Shown here: one piece after another, positions 7,564 to 15,340 of the stretch
Position numbering within the stretch: position 1 is the first letter of the stretch
Layout of the letters: each line of letters starts with the position of its first letter
The notes under the pieces: model-generated
Databases searched by the model: none
Seen by the model: only the letters and a program-made list of their open reading frames with translations
What the model was told of the DNA's origin: nothing
Position numbers and translations under genes: made by a program
NCBI GenBank assembly: GCA_003245525.1
Contig: QKCY01000521.1
Span: forward strand, 1 to 46,587
DNA: 46,587 nt
From: Victivallales bacterium
GTDB taxonomy: Bacteria > Verrucomicrobiota > Lentisphaeria > Oligosphaerales > Lenti-02
Reading direction: 5' to 3'

Positions 7564-10548
7564 ATGCGTGGTTTGGCGCTGGTAGCTTTGGCGTTGTCTC
7601 CCATCCTGGCGGCGCAGCCGATGGTGAACGGCGGCTTCGAGGACGAACTGACGGGCTGGACCGTGATGCATGCCGGGAAGGAGGACGCCGACGCCTCCTA
7701 CGCGCCTGCCGCGGATTCGCCCCACGGCGGCGCCGCCTGCTTGGTCTACCGCAAGCAGGTGGGGATTTCGCGGAACACCCATGTGGATCAGACGATTGCC
7801 GTGCAGCCCGGCACCAAGTACCTGGCCAGCGCCTGGATGCGGGGCGACGGCAATCTGCGACCGTTGCTCTCCATCGAAGGGGTGGACTGGAAGCGGTTGG
7901 CCGGACAGGCGGCCGCTGCCGTCACCGGCTGGCAGGAGGTGCGCCTGTGCTTCGACGCCGGGGACCGGGAGGAGGTGCGGGTAATCTGGTACGGCGGGTC
8001 GCGGGGACGGCCCTACGAGAGTTTCCCCGGCGTGGCCGCGCTCGACGATGTGGTGGTCCGCCCAGCGACGGATGCGGAGGTTGCCGAGTTGTTCCCCCAG
8101 CCCCGTACCGACGCTCGCGACTGGTTTCCGTATACCTATCGCTGGGACGAGGTCGCGCCTGCGCCTGCGCTGGACTTCGGCATCCATGATGCGCCGGCAG
8201 GCAAGCATGGGTTCGTCGAGATCCGGGATGGGCACCTCTGTTTCCCCACCGGTCAGCGCGCCCGATTCTGGGGCGTCTGCGTCTGCGGTCGCAGTGCCTT
8301 CCCCACCCACGAACAGGCCGAGTTCGTGGCCGACCGGCTGGCCAAGTGCGGGGTGAATCTGGTCCGGCTCCATGCCCTGGAGGGCGTGTTGCTGGACAGC
8401 CAGGCCCAGAGTTCGCGGGTCTTTGATCCGGAGATGCTGGACCGGGTGGACTATCTCGCCGCCGCGCTGCTGAAACGGGGCATCCACCTTTTCATGGACT
8501 GGCGGACCAACTTCCGGGTGCTGAAGAACGACGGGCTGGCGCCCCACCATCTCTACCTGTGGTCCCTGCTGGACGAACGCTTCGTGGCCCTGAACCAGGA
8601 CTACGGGCGACTGCTCTTCCAACACGAGAATCCCTACACCGGTCGGCGCTATGTGGACGAACCCGGTCTGGTCGCGGTGGAGATCATCAACGAGACCGAC
8701 ATCTTCGGTGCCTTCGAGGGGAAGAAGAGCGAGAATGCCGATACGGAGCTTCTCCGAACTGCCCTGGGCGAACGCTGGAACCGCTGGCTGCTAAAGCAAT
8801 ACGGCGACCGAAGCGCCCTGGCTGCCGCCTGGACCGACGCTCGTGGCCAGTGTGGGCTTCGTCCCGACGAGAACCCTGCCACGGGGAACGTCGAGCTGCC
8901 CTTGCCCGCCTACAACACCGGGGCCTGGGACCGTGACAACACGTCTCCCGCGGGTTTGGCCCGGACCAGCGACGCCCTGCGCTTTCTCTACGCGCTGCAG
9001 ACGCACTACTTCCTGCGGATGCGGGACTTCCTGCACGAGCTCGGGGTGCGGGTGCCGATCTCGGGAACGAACTGGAAGATGCACATCCGTCCCAATGCCC
9101 GGTCGAACGCCCAGCTCGATTTCACCGAGAACCACGCCTACTGGGACCATGCCATGCCCTGGCCGCCAAGCCTCAAGGGCTACACGGCCTCGCGGCAAAA
9201 GCCCATGGTCCGCGCCAATCCCGTGCTCGGCGACAGTGGACTCATCGACCAGCTCGGGGCGGGCGCCGTGCCCGACAGGCCCTTCCTGGTGACCGAATGG
9301 AACTTCGACAATCCGAACGAGTACCGCTGCGAAGGTCCGCTCTGGATGGCGGCCTACGGGTCGCTCCAGGACTGGGACGCCATCATCTGCTACTGCTTCT
9401 ACGGCGGTTGGGGCCGGTCCTGGGACCAAGTCGGCGAGTACGACGAACGCGGCATGTATCTGGGCAGCGAGGAGACCTTCAACGATCCCGCCCTCTTGGC
9501 TCTCTTCCCGGCGGCCGCAGCCCTCTTCGTCCGCGGCGACGTCCAGCCCGCCCGGCACGAGGTCCATATCGGCTACTCCGCCACCGATGCCTTTGCTTCC
9601 CAGGGGAGTTGGGGCAACGAGCTCGGGCATCTACGCTTTCTCAGCTACCGCCACCGGGTGAGGCAGGCGTACTTCGACACCGCCTATGCCGGGCAGGCCG
9701 ATGCGGTGGTGGCGAGCGGTCTCAGCGCCACGGGCGACTATTCGGCGGCACGCCACGCTGTGCTCGGGGCCAATACCCCGCTGTTGGATGGCCACGGAAG
9801 CCAGCGGGACTGGAATGCCCTGGCTCGTGCCGTGCTCCCGGGGTTGCCGGTCGCCGACGGCGACCAGGGAACCCTCTTCCCGTTGCCGCCGATTGCGGTC
9901 CCGGCGAATGCCACGGCCCTGTGGTCGGAGCCGGACGGTTGTTTCGGAATGCTCGATGACCATCGCCTCCTCCTGCCGCCCAGTGGCCAGATGGCCAAAC
10001 GCGATCCCCTCTGGTTCCGCCAAGCCTTCGCCCAGGCCTCGGGTCGCTGGGGGTTGGGCGAGGAAGCCGGTCCTGCGGACCGGATTGTCGCGGATACCGG
10101 AGAGCTGACCTGGCAACTCCGGGATGGGCGGATGACGATCCAGACACCACGCGCGGCCGGCGTCACGGGTTTCGTGGGGCGTCAGCGGGTCGATCTGGGC
10201 GAGATGACGGTCGAAGCCGAGACCCCCTTCGCGAGCGTATTGGCGGTATCGCTGGACGGGCAACCCCTCGCCACCAGTTCCCGCATTCTCCTGACCGCCG
10301 TGGCCCGGGCGGAGAACACGGACCAGGTCTGGAGCGACAATCGGACCCGGATCGAGGCTGCCGGAAGAGGGCGGGCTCCCGTTCTGGCCGAACCGGTCGT
10401 CGGCTTGGTTCGCTTCAATCATCCTCCAAAACAGGTCCGGGCTCTGGACATCGCGGGGATTCCCGGTATGGTTGTCCCCTTTCATGCCCCCGGCAGTTTT
10501 CGCGTGGAAGCCCGTTACCGTAGCCTCCACTATCTGGTCGAACGCTAG
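7564..10548 (+). CDS. Secreted clan GH-A glycoside hydrolase with N-terminal carbohydrate-binding module
   Basis: The 994-residue product starts with a signal peptide (MRGLALVALALSPILAAQP). Residues about 20-165 form a CBM-like beta-sandwich that opens with MVNGGFEDELTGWTV. From about 210 a TIM-barrel region follows with RFWGVCVCGRSAFP and NLVRLHALEG. Two acidic residues fit the clan GH-A pair: Glu377 in EIINETD, acid/base, and Glu578 in VTEWNFDN, nucleophile. The C-terminal 250 residues look like beta-sandwich accessory domains. I cannot assign a CAZy family; similar proteins are common in PVC bacteria. It probably cuts an extracellular polysaccharide. The start at 7564 follows a weak purine-rich site and places the signal peptide at the N-terminus; earlier in-frame starts lie inside the HD gene. 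Confidence 0.78.
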   Translation: MRGLALVALALSPILAAQPMVNGGFEDELTGWTVMHAGKEDADASYAPAADSPHGGAACLVYRKQVGISRNTHVDQTIAVQPGTKYLASAWMRGDGNLRPLLSIEGVDWKRLAGQAAAAVTGWQEVRLCFDAGDREEVRVIWYGGSRGRPYESFPGVAALDDVVVRPATDAEVAELFPQPRTDARDWFPYTYRWDEVAPAPALDFGIHDAPAGKHGFVEIRDGHLCFPTGQRARFWGVCVCGRSAFPTHEQAEFVADRLAKCGVNLVRLHALEGVLLDSQAQSSRVFDPEMLDRVDYLAAALLKRGIHLFMDWRTNFRVLKNDGLAPHHLYLWSLLDERFVALNQDYGRLLFQHENPYTGRRYVDEPGLVAVEIINETDIFGAFEGKKSENADTELLRTALGERWNRWLLKQYGDRSALAAAWTDARGQCGLRPDENPATGNVELPLPAYNTGAWDRDNTSPAGLARTSDALRFLYALQTHYFLRMRDFLHELGVRVPISGTNWKMHIRPNARSNAQLDFTENHAYWDHAMPWPPSLKGYTASRQKPMVRANPVLGDSGLIDQLGAGAVPDRPFLVTEWNFDNPNEYRCEGPLWMAAYGSLQDWDAIICYCFYGGWGRSWDQVGEYDERGMYLGSEETFNDPALLALFPAAAALFVRGDVQPARHEVHIGYSATDAFASQGSWGNELGHLRFLSYRHRVRQAYFDTAYAGQADAVVASGLSATGDYSAARHAVLGANTPLLDGHGSQRDWNALARAVLPGLPVADGDQGTLFPLPPIAVPANATALWSEPDGCFGMLDDHRLLLPPSGQMAKRDPLWFRQAFAQASGRWGLGEEAGPADRIVADTGELTWQLRDGRMTIQTPRAAGVTGFVGRQRVDLGEMTVEAETPFASVLAVSLDGQPLATSSRILLTAVARAENTDQVWSDNRTRIEAAGRGRAPVLAEPVVGLVRFNHPPKQVRALDIAGIPGMVVPFHAPGSFRVEARYRSLHYLVER

Positions 10549-10708
10549 TCAGGACCGGGCAGTCGTACCTGATCGAAATGACAGGTGTATAGTCCACTTT
10601 TTCAAGTGGCTAAGTGGTTGCGTTTTGTGCTTGGCTTTTACTTTGGCGGGAGCCGGTGATCCTGTCGAAGGCGTATCGAAAAAAAGCTGGAATTGTCCGC
10701 GCGGGCCG

Positions 10709-10736
10709 TTGACCATTCAGCAAGTCGCGGTACAGT
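10709..10736 (+). promoter_or_regulatory. Candidate sigma-70-type promoter for the heparinase-like gene
   Basis: TTGACC (10709-10714) and TACAGT (10731-10736) are separated by 16 bp, matching 5 of 6 and 4 of 6 consensus bases. The position is about 270 bp before the heparinase-like start, so the transcript would contain the pyrimidine-loop hairpin in its leader. The match is moderate and untested. Confidence 0.3.
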
Positions 10737-10829
10737 TAACTCTATCGGAAACGAAGTAGTGACAATTCAGGGAAATGACTGACTTTTTCGAGCTATAGGC
10801 TCTGTAGGAATACGTTTTTGAACCAATTT

Positions 10830-10894
10830 GGCTCCGGCAGGTTCCTCCTCCCTCCCTCCTTCCTCCCTTCTCTCTTCCCTTCCCTGCCGGAGCC
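10830..10894 (+). terminator. 11-bp hairpin with 43-nt loop, nearly all pyrimidine, followed by T-rich tract
   Basis: GGCTCCGGCAG (10830-10840) pairs perfectly with CTGCCGGAGCC (10884-10894). The loop is one G followed by 42 bases of only C and T (10842-10883). The stem is followed by TCTTTCTTTTT, as in an intrinsic terminator, and would stop read-through from the glycosidase gene. The loop is far longer than in ordinary terminators, and its base bias suggests another role such as a leader element or triplex-forming tract. Confidence 0.45.
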
Positions 10895-11005
10895 TCTTTC
10901 TTTTTGGCAGGTACCCGTCGTAGCTCCTTGGACTGGCTTGCTGTCGGTTCGGCGAACCGGCATATTGCTGGTTTCGGTATCCATCAAGGCGTTAGGAGCA
11001 CTCCG

Positions 11006-13399
11006 ATGAGGCCGTTCCGTTTCCCCTTCTCGGTTCGCGGGTTGACGTGGTGTTGCACGCTGGGCGCTGTCGCCACCCAGCCGGCCGGGGGAGCCACTCT
11101 GCCAGCGCCCGACCCGGCGCGTGTCACGGCCATCTCCCGGATGCTGTCGTCCTCGCCACAGGCGTTCGGCGCGACCATCGCGGACCGGCAGAACTGGCAG
11201 CGTCTGGCCCAGCATGCCGCCTATGCCCGGGTGGTGGAGGAAGGCGAGAAGACGCTGGCCAAGCCGCTCCCGCCGCAGCCCGACGACCTCTTCCTCGAGT
11301 TCACTCGCACCGGCAACCGCACGCATTGGCAGAAGGTGGAGGGGGATCGGCGTGGTCGGATCCGTACCTATGTGCTGGCCGAGTGCGTCGAGAACCAAGG
11401 ACGTTTCATCCCGCCACTGGTGAAGGTGATCGAGGCCCTTGCCACAGAACCCACCTGGGTGATGCCCGCCCACGATGGCAAGCTGGCCAACTTCAAAGGC
11501 GAGGTCGTCGACATCGACCTCGGGTCCTCGGGTCTGGCCACCGATCTGGCGATGGCCGTTGCCCTGCTTGGGGACCGGTTGCCCGCAGCCACCCGCAACC
11601 TGATCCGCGGCCAGCTCGAACAGCGCATCTTCGCCCCCTTCCGGGCCATGGCTCTTGGCGAGCGCCCCGCGAACTGGTGGCTGACGACCACCAACAACTG
11701 GAACGCCGTCTGTCTGGCCAACGTGGTGAATTCCGCTCTCTGCGTGCTGCCCGATCCGGCCGACCGAGCCTTCTTCGTGGCGGCGGGCGAACGCTACTCG
11801 AAGAGCTTCCTGGCTGGCTTCCCCCCCGATGGCTATTGCACGGAGGGGGTAGGGTACTGGTGCTACGGTTTCGGCCATTACCTCCTGCTGGCCGAAGGCA
11901 TCTGGCAGGCTACGGGTGGCAAGCTAGACCTGTTGGCCGACGAGCATGTCCGCCAGGCGGCGCTCTATGGGGCCCGCATCGTCATCCTCGACGGAGTGTG
12001 CCCGGCCTTCGCCGACTGCGGGGTGACCGCTCGGCCCGGTGCGAACTACATGCGTTTCATCAATCGCCGGTACCGACTGGGCCTGCGGGAGTGGGAGAAC
12101 GACGATCTGACCACCGCCTCGGGGAATCTGCTTGAGGCCATGCTGTGGTCCTTCCCCAACTCAGCTACGGCCCAGCCGCGCGCGACGCAGTTGGTCGACG
12201 GCGGCGGCCAGCGCGACTACTTCGCTTCGGTCGGCATCCTGGTTGCCCGGCCCGGGCCGGACAGCAAGTCCCGTCTGGGCGTGGCCCTCAAGGGCGGCAA
12301 CAACGCGGAGCACCACAACCACAACGACGTGGGCTCCTACGTGGTTGCGTTGGACGGTGATCCCGTCCTGCTCGATCCCGGCGGCGAGGTCTACACGGCC
12401 CGCACCTTCAGCAAGCACCGCTACGACAGCAAGGTGCTGAACTCCTTCGGCCATGCCGTTCCCGTGGTGGCCGGGCAGCTTCAGCGCACCGGTGCCGCCG
12501 CCCAGGGCAAGGTCCTGGCCAGCGATTTCAGCGACGCGCAGGACCGGCTGGTGCTGGACCTGTCCTCGGCCTATGCCGTGCCGACCCTGCAGACGCTGGA
12601 ACGCGAGTTCGTCTACTCCCGCGCGGGCACCGGTTCCCTGAGCGTCACCGACCGGGTGGTTTTCGCTTCGCCCGAAGCCTTCGGCACTGCCATCGTCACC
12701 CTCGGCGACTGGCGGCAGCCCGATCCCGCAACGATCCTGGTCTTCGACTACGAGGCGGCGGCGATGGTGATCATTTCCGCCAAGGGCGGCGAGGTGGCGG
12801 TGAGGGAGACGCTGCTGGACGAGGACACCCATACCCGCCAGCCGCCCCGGCGCCTCGGCATCGATCTCGTACAGCCGGTGACGGTCGCCAGCATCACCGT
12901 GCGGGTGGAGCCATTCCGGGCAACCGATGATCCCGCCAACCTGGTGCTCAACGGCAGCTTCGAGTTGGGCCTCTACGGCTGGAATCTGGGCAGCATGGGG
13001 GAGATCAGCGCGGAGCAGGCGTCCCAGGGCTCCCACGCCCTGAAGATCACCGATCCCAAGCGCGACGGGGGGTCCAACATCACTTCGGCCCCGATGGATA
13101 TCGGTGACGACCGCTCGTTCGTCCTGGCCGGCAAGGTGTTCGTGGCCGAGGGGCCGGGCGTGGGCGTCTATGTCCGCTGCCTCGATGCCAACGGCAAGAC
13201 GCTCAACATGACGGATCCCTACAAGTGGTCCGGCGGAGTGACCACTGCCGCAGGAAAGCCCGGTGTGTGGAGCGAGTTCACCATGCCGTTCACGGTGCCT
13301 GCCGAGACCAAACGGCTCCAGATTTGGATCCATAGCGCCAATGCAGCGGTCGTAACCGCTTACCTTGACGAACTCTCTATCCGGGCCCTCCATGAGTGA
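11006..13399 (+). CDS. Secreted heparinase II/III-like polysaccharide lyase with C-terminal CBM
   Basis: A 797-residue protein with a signal-peptide-like N-terminus. The alpha/alpha toroid contains NWWLTTTNNWNAVCLANV (about 225-240), the conserved Asn/Trp segment of heparinase II/III and alginate lyase families. EHHNHNDVGSYVVALDG (from about 435) opens the antiparallel beta-sheet domain with the metal and substrate-contacting histidines. From about 645 a beta-sandwich CBM begins with NLVLNGSFELGLYGWN. The enzyme probably cleaves uronate-containing glycans by beta-elimination in the periplasm or outside the cell. TAGGAG lies 8 nt before the ATG at 11006; the longer in-frame start at 10904 would add unlikely sequence. 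The stop overlaps the next gene by 8 bp. Confidence 0.85.
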   Translation: MRPFRFPFSVRGLTWCCTLGAVATQPAGGATLPAPDPARVTAISRMLSSSPQAFGATIADRQNWQRLAQHAAYARVVEEGEKTLAKPLPPQPDDLFLEFTRTGNRTHWQKVEGDRRGRIRTYVLAECVENQGRFIPPLVKVIEALATEPTWVMPAHDGKLANFKGEVVDIDLGSSGLATDLAMAVALLGDRLPAATRNLIRGQLEQRIFAPFRAMALGERPANWWLTTTNNWNAVCLANVVNSALCVLPDPADRAFFVAAGERYSKSFLAGFPPDGYCTEGVGYWCYGFGHYLLLAEGIWQATGGKLDLLADEHVRQAALYGARIVILDGVCPAFADCGVTARPGANYMRFINRRYRLGLREWENDDLTTASGNLLEAMLWSFPNSATAQPRATQLVDGGGQRDYFASVGILVARPGPDSKSRLGVALKGGNNAEHHNHNDVGSYVVALDGDPVLLDPGGEVYTARTFSKHRYDSKVLNSFGHAVPVVAGQLQRTGAAAQGKVLASDFSDAQDRLVLDLSSAYAVPTLQTLEREFVYSRAGTGSLSVTDRVVFASPEAFGTAIVTLGDWRQPDPATILVFDYEAAAMVIISAKGGEVAVRETLLDEDTHTRQPPRRLGIDLVQPVTVASITVRVEPFRATDDPANLVLNGSFELGLYGWNLGSMGEISAEQASQGSHALKITDPKRDGGSNITSAPMDIGDDRSFVLAGKVFVAEGPGVGVYVRCLDANGKTLNMTDPYKWSGGVTTAAGKPGVWSEFTMPFTVPAETKRLQIWIHSANAAVVTAYLDELSIRALHE

Positions 13400-14066
13400 A
13401 ATGAACCCCTCCCGCCTCCATTTCAAGAACACCTTCCTCACCGGCCTGCTGACCGTTGTGCCGTTGGCCCTGACCCTGATTGTCAGCGTCTGGCTCTTCA
13501 ACCAGCTCACCGACCTGATCCCGTTGCTGCTGCGCCAGATCCCCAGCGACGCCGTGGAGGGGTTGCTCGAGAACCCCGCCTTCGTGTTTGCCGTCCGGGT
13601 GATCGGTCTTGGCCTGATTGTGCTGGGCATCTACTTCGTGGGACTGATCACGAAGGGCGTGGTGGTGCGCGAACTGCTGGCAGCCCTGGAGCGGCTGGTC
13701 GAGCGGGTCCCGATGGTGGGCACGCTCTACTCGACCATCAAGCAGATGGGCTATGCCATCTTCCGCGGCGGCGGGACCGGGGTGTTCCAGGAAGTGGTAC
13801 TGATCGAGTATCCCCGCACTGGCTGCTATGTCATCGGCTTTCTGACGGCCGATGCGGCGGGGGAGCTGAACGCGCGTACCGGGCTGGACCTGGTCAGTGT
13901 GTTCGTACCCACCACCCCCAACCCCACCAGTGGCTTCCTGCTGATGCTGCCCCGAGCCGACGTAACGGTGCTGGACATGACGGTGGTGGACGGCATGCGG
14001 CTGGTTATCTCCGGCGGTGCCGTGCGCCCTCCCGCCTGGAAGGGCGCCCCCAAGCCCACCGCCTGA
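13392..14066 (+). CDS. DUF502 family membrane protein
   Basis: A 224-residue protein with two membrane helices (about 14-37 and 64-86) and the hallmark DUF502 sequence: RLHFKNTFLTGLLTVVPLAL at the first helix, then ERVPMVGTLYSTIKQ and FQEVVLIEYPRTGCYVIGFLT. The function of the family is not established; the soluble C-terminal part faces the cytosol or periplasm. The ATG at 13392 overlaps the lyase stop (13397-13399), so translation is probably coupled. A second ATG in frame lies at 13401. Neither has a good ribosome-binding site, which supports coupling. Confidence 0.87.
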   Translation: MSEMNPSRLHFKNTFLTGLLTVVPLALTLIVSVWLFNQLTDLIPLLLRQIPSDAVEGLLENPAFVFAVRVIGLGLIVLGIYFVGLITKGVVVRELLAALERLVERVPMVGTLYSTIKQMGYAIFRGGGTGVFQEVVLIEYPRTGCYVIGFLTADAAGELNARTGLDLVSVFVPTTPNPTSGFLLMLPRADVTVLDMTVVDGMRLVISGGAVRPPAWKGAPKPTA

Positions 14067-14067
14067 T

Positions 14068-14095
14068 GCCGGGCAGACGGGACGGTCTGTCCGGC
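14068..14095. terminator. Bidirectional terminator hairpin
   Basis: An 11-bp stem (14068-14078 with 14085-14095, one G-T wobble) and 6-nt loop start 2 bp after the DUF502 stop and end 18 bp from the stop of the convergent aldo/keto reductase gene. No T run follows on either strand, but the position and stem strength fit a shared terminator. Confidence 0.6.
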
Positions 14096-14112
14096 CACTG
14101 GCAGCGGCATTG

Positions 14113-15267
14113 CTACGCCTCGCGCTGGGGGGGGCGGGCGAGGCTTTCGTGGACCTTGGGGAGCCAGGTGGAGATGGGAATGTGCTGGGGGCACTTCTTC
14201 TCGCAGGCCCCACAGGCGACACAGTTGTCGGCCTTGTCCGCGTCCGGCAGGTTGTGGTAGATGATGCGGTTCAGCACGCCTTGGTTGCCGCCGAAGGCGT
14301 GAATGCCGTTGTACAGCGAGAAGGCGGTGGGGATGTCTACACCCTTGGGGCAGGGCAGGCAGTAGCGGCAGCGGGTGCAGGGGATCGGGGTGAGAGCACG
14401 GTAGGCATCGGCGGCCCGGCGCATGACCCCGAGGTCGGCCTCGCCGAGGGTGCCGACGCCAGAGGCGTTGGCACTGGCCAGGTTCTCGTCAACCTGCTGC
14501 ATGGCCCCCATGCCGCTGAGCACGGTGGCGATCTGGGGTTTGTTCCACAGCCATTGCAGGGCCCAATCGGCCGGGGTGCGCTTGGTGCTGCCTTCGGCCA
14601 GGATGGCGTTCACGGCGGGCGGGGTGTTCACCAGGCAACCGCCGAGGAGGGGCTCCATGACGACCACGGCTAGACCCTTGCTGGCGGCGTATTCCAGGCC
14701 AGCGGTACCGGCCTGGACGTTCTCGTTCATGTAGTTGTACTGGATCTGGGCCATGGCCCAGTCGTAGGAGTCCACCACTTCCTGGAACAGGGCAAAATCG
14801 TCGTGGAAGGAGAAGCCGATGTGCCCGATCTTCCCCGCTGCCTTGGCGGCTTCGAGGCGCTCGATGACCCGGCACTTGCTGACCGTGGACCAGCAGCCGC
14901 GAGTGATGTTGTGGATCAGGTAGATGTCGATGAAGTCGTCGTTGAGCCGGGCGAGCTGCTCGTCCAGCAGCCGGTCCACATCCTCGGGGCAGGTGACCAT
15001 CCAGGTGGGCAGTTTGGTGGCCAGCTTCACCTTGCTGCGGTAACCGTCGGCCAGGGCCAGACCAGTGACGACCTCGCTCTGCCCGCCGTGGTAGGGGTAG
15101 GCGGTGTCGATGTAGTTCACGCCGGCATCGATGGCGCGGCGGACCATGGCAATGGCTTCGGGACGGTTGATGTCGGCGACATCATCGCTGTTGGTGGGCA
15201 GACGCATCATGCCGAAGCCGAGCGCGGAAACGGAGAAATCCAGGGAACCGAATGGACGGTACTGCAT
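14113..15267 (-). CDS. Aldo/keto reductase with C-terminal 4Fe-4S ferredoxin domain
   Basis: The 384-residue cytosolic protein has an aldo/keto reductase barrel with the catalytic tetrad in NYIDTAYPYHGG (Asp54, Tyr59), KLATKLPTW (Lys85) and IYLIHNITRG (His119). The C-terminal 90 residues carry two cysteine clusters, PCTRCRYCLPCPKG and NCVACGACEKKCPQ, giving a two-cluster ferredoxin-like domain as in COG1453. Such enzymes are common in anaerobes and probably use Fe-S electrons together with or instead of NAD(P)H; the substrate is unknown. I chose the ATG at 15267 because GAGG lies 7 nt upstream; a TTG 6 bp earlier is possible but too close to that site. It follows the GH36-like gene on the same strand after 73 bp. 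Confidence 0.88.
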   Translation of the reverse strand: MQYRPFGSLDFSVSALGFGMMRLPTNSDDVADINRPEAIAMVRRAIDAGVNYIDTAYPYHGGQSEVVTGLALADGYRSKVKLATKLPTWMVTCPEDVDRLLDEQLARLNDDFIDIYLIHNITRGCWSTVSKCRVIERLEAAKAAGKIGHIGFSFHDDFALFQEVVDSYDWAMAQIQYNYMNENVQAGTAGLEYAASKGLAVVVMEPLLGGCLVNTPPAVNAILAEGSTKRTPADWALQWLWNKPQIATVLSGMGAMQQVDENLASANASGVGTLGEADLGVMRRAADAYRALTPIPCTRCRYCLPCPKGVDIPTAFSLYNGIHAFGGNQGVLNRIIYHNLPDADKADNCVACGACEKKCPQHIPISTWLPKVHESLARPPQREA

Positions 15268-15340
15268 AGCCAAACCTCGAGAACAATGGATCGGGCTCAG
15301 TCACCCAGGCCAAAAAACGGCAACATAGCGGAATACGGGG

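Larger units (their letters stand above)
10549..11005. other. 457-bp intergenic region: AT-richer than its surroundings, candidate promoter and hairpin
   Basis: No complete gene is visible. The region holds a short hairpin CCACTT/AAGTGG (10594-10609) 45 bp after the glycosidase stop, a candidate promoter near 10709-10736, and a large hairpin with an all-pyrimidine loop at 10830-10894. It also contains a frame that encodes a signal-peptide-like stretch (HFFKWLSGCVLCLAFTLAGA) ending at a TAG at 10757-10759 but lacks a usual start codon, so it may be a decayed small gene. Base composition between 10560 and 10830 is clearly less GC-rich than in the flanking genes. Confidence 0.6.
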
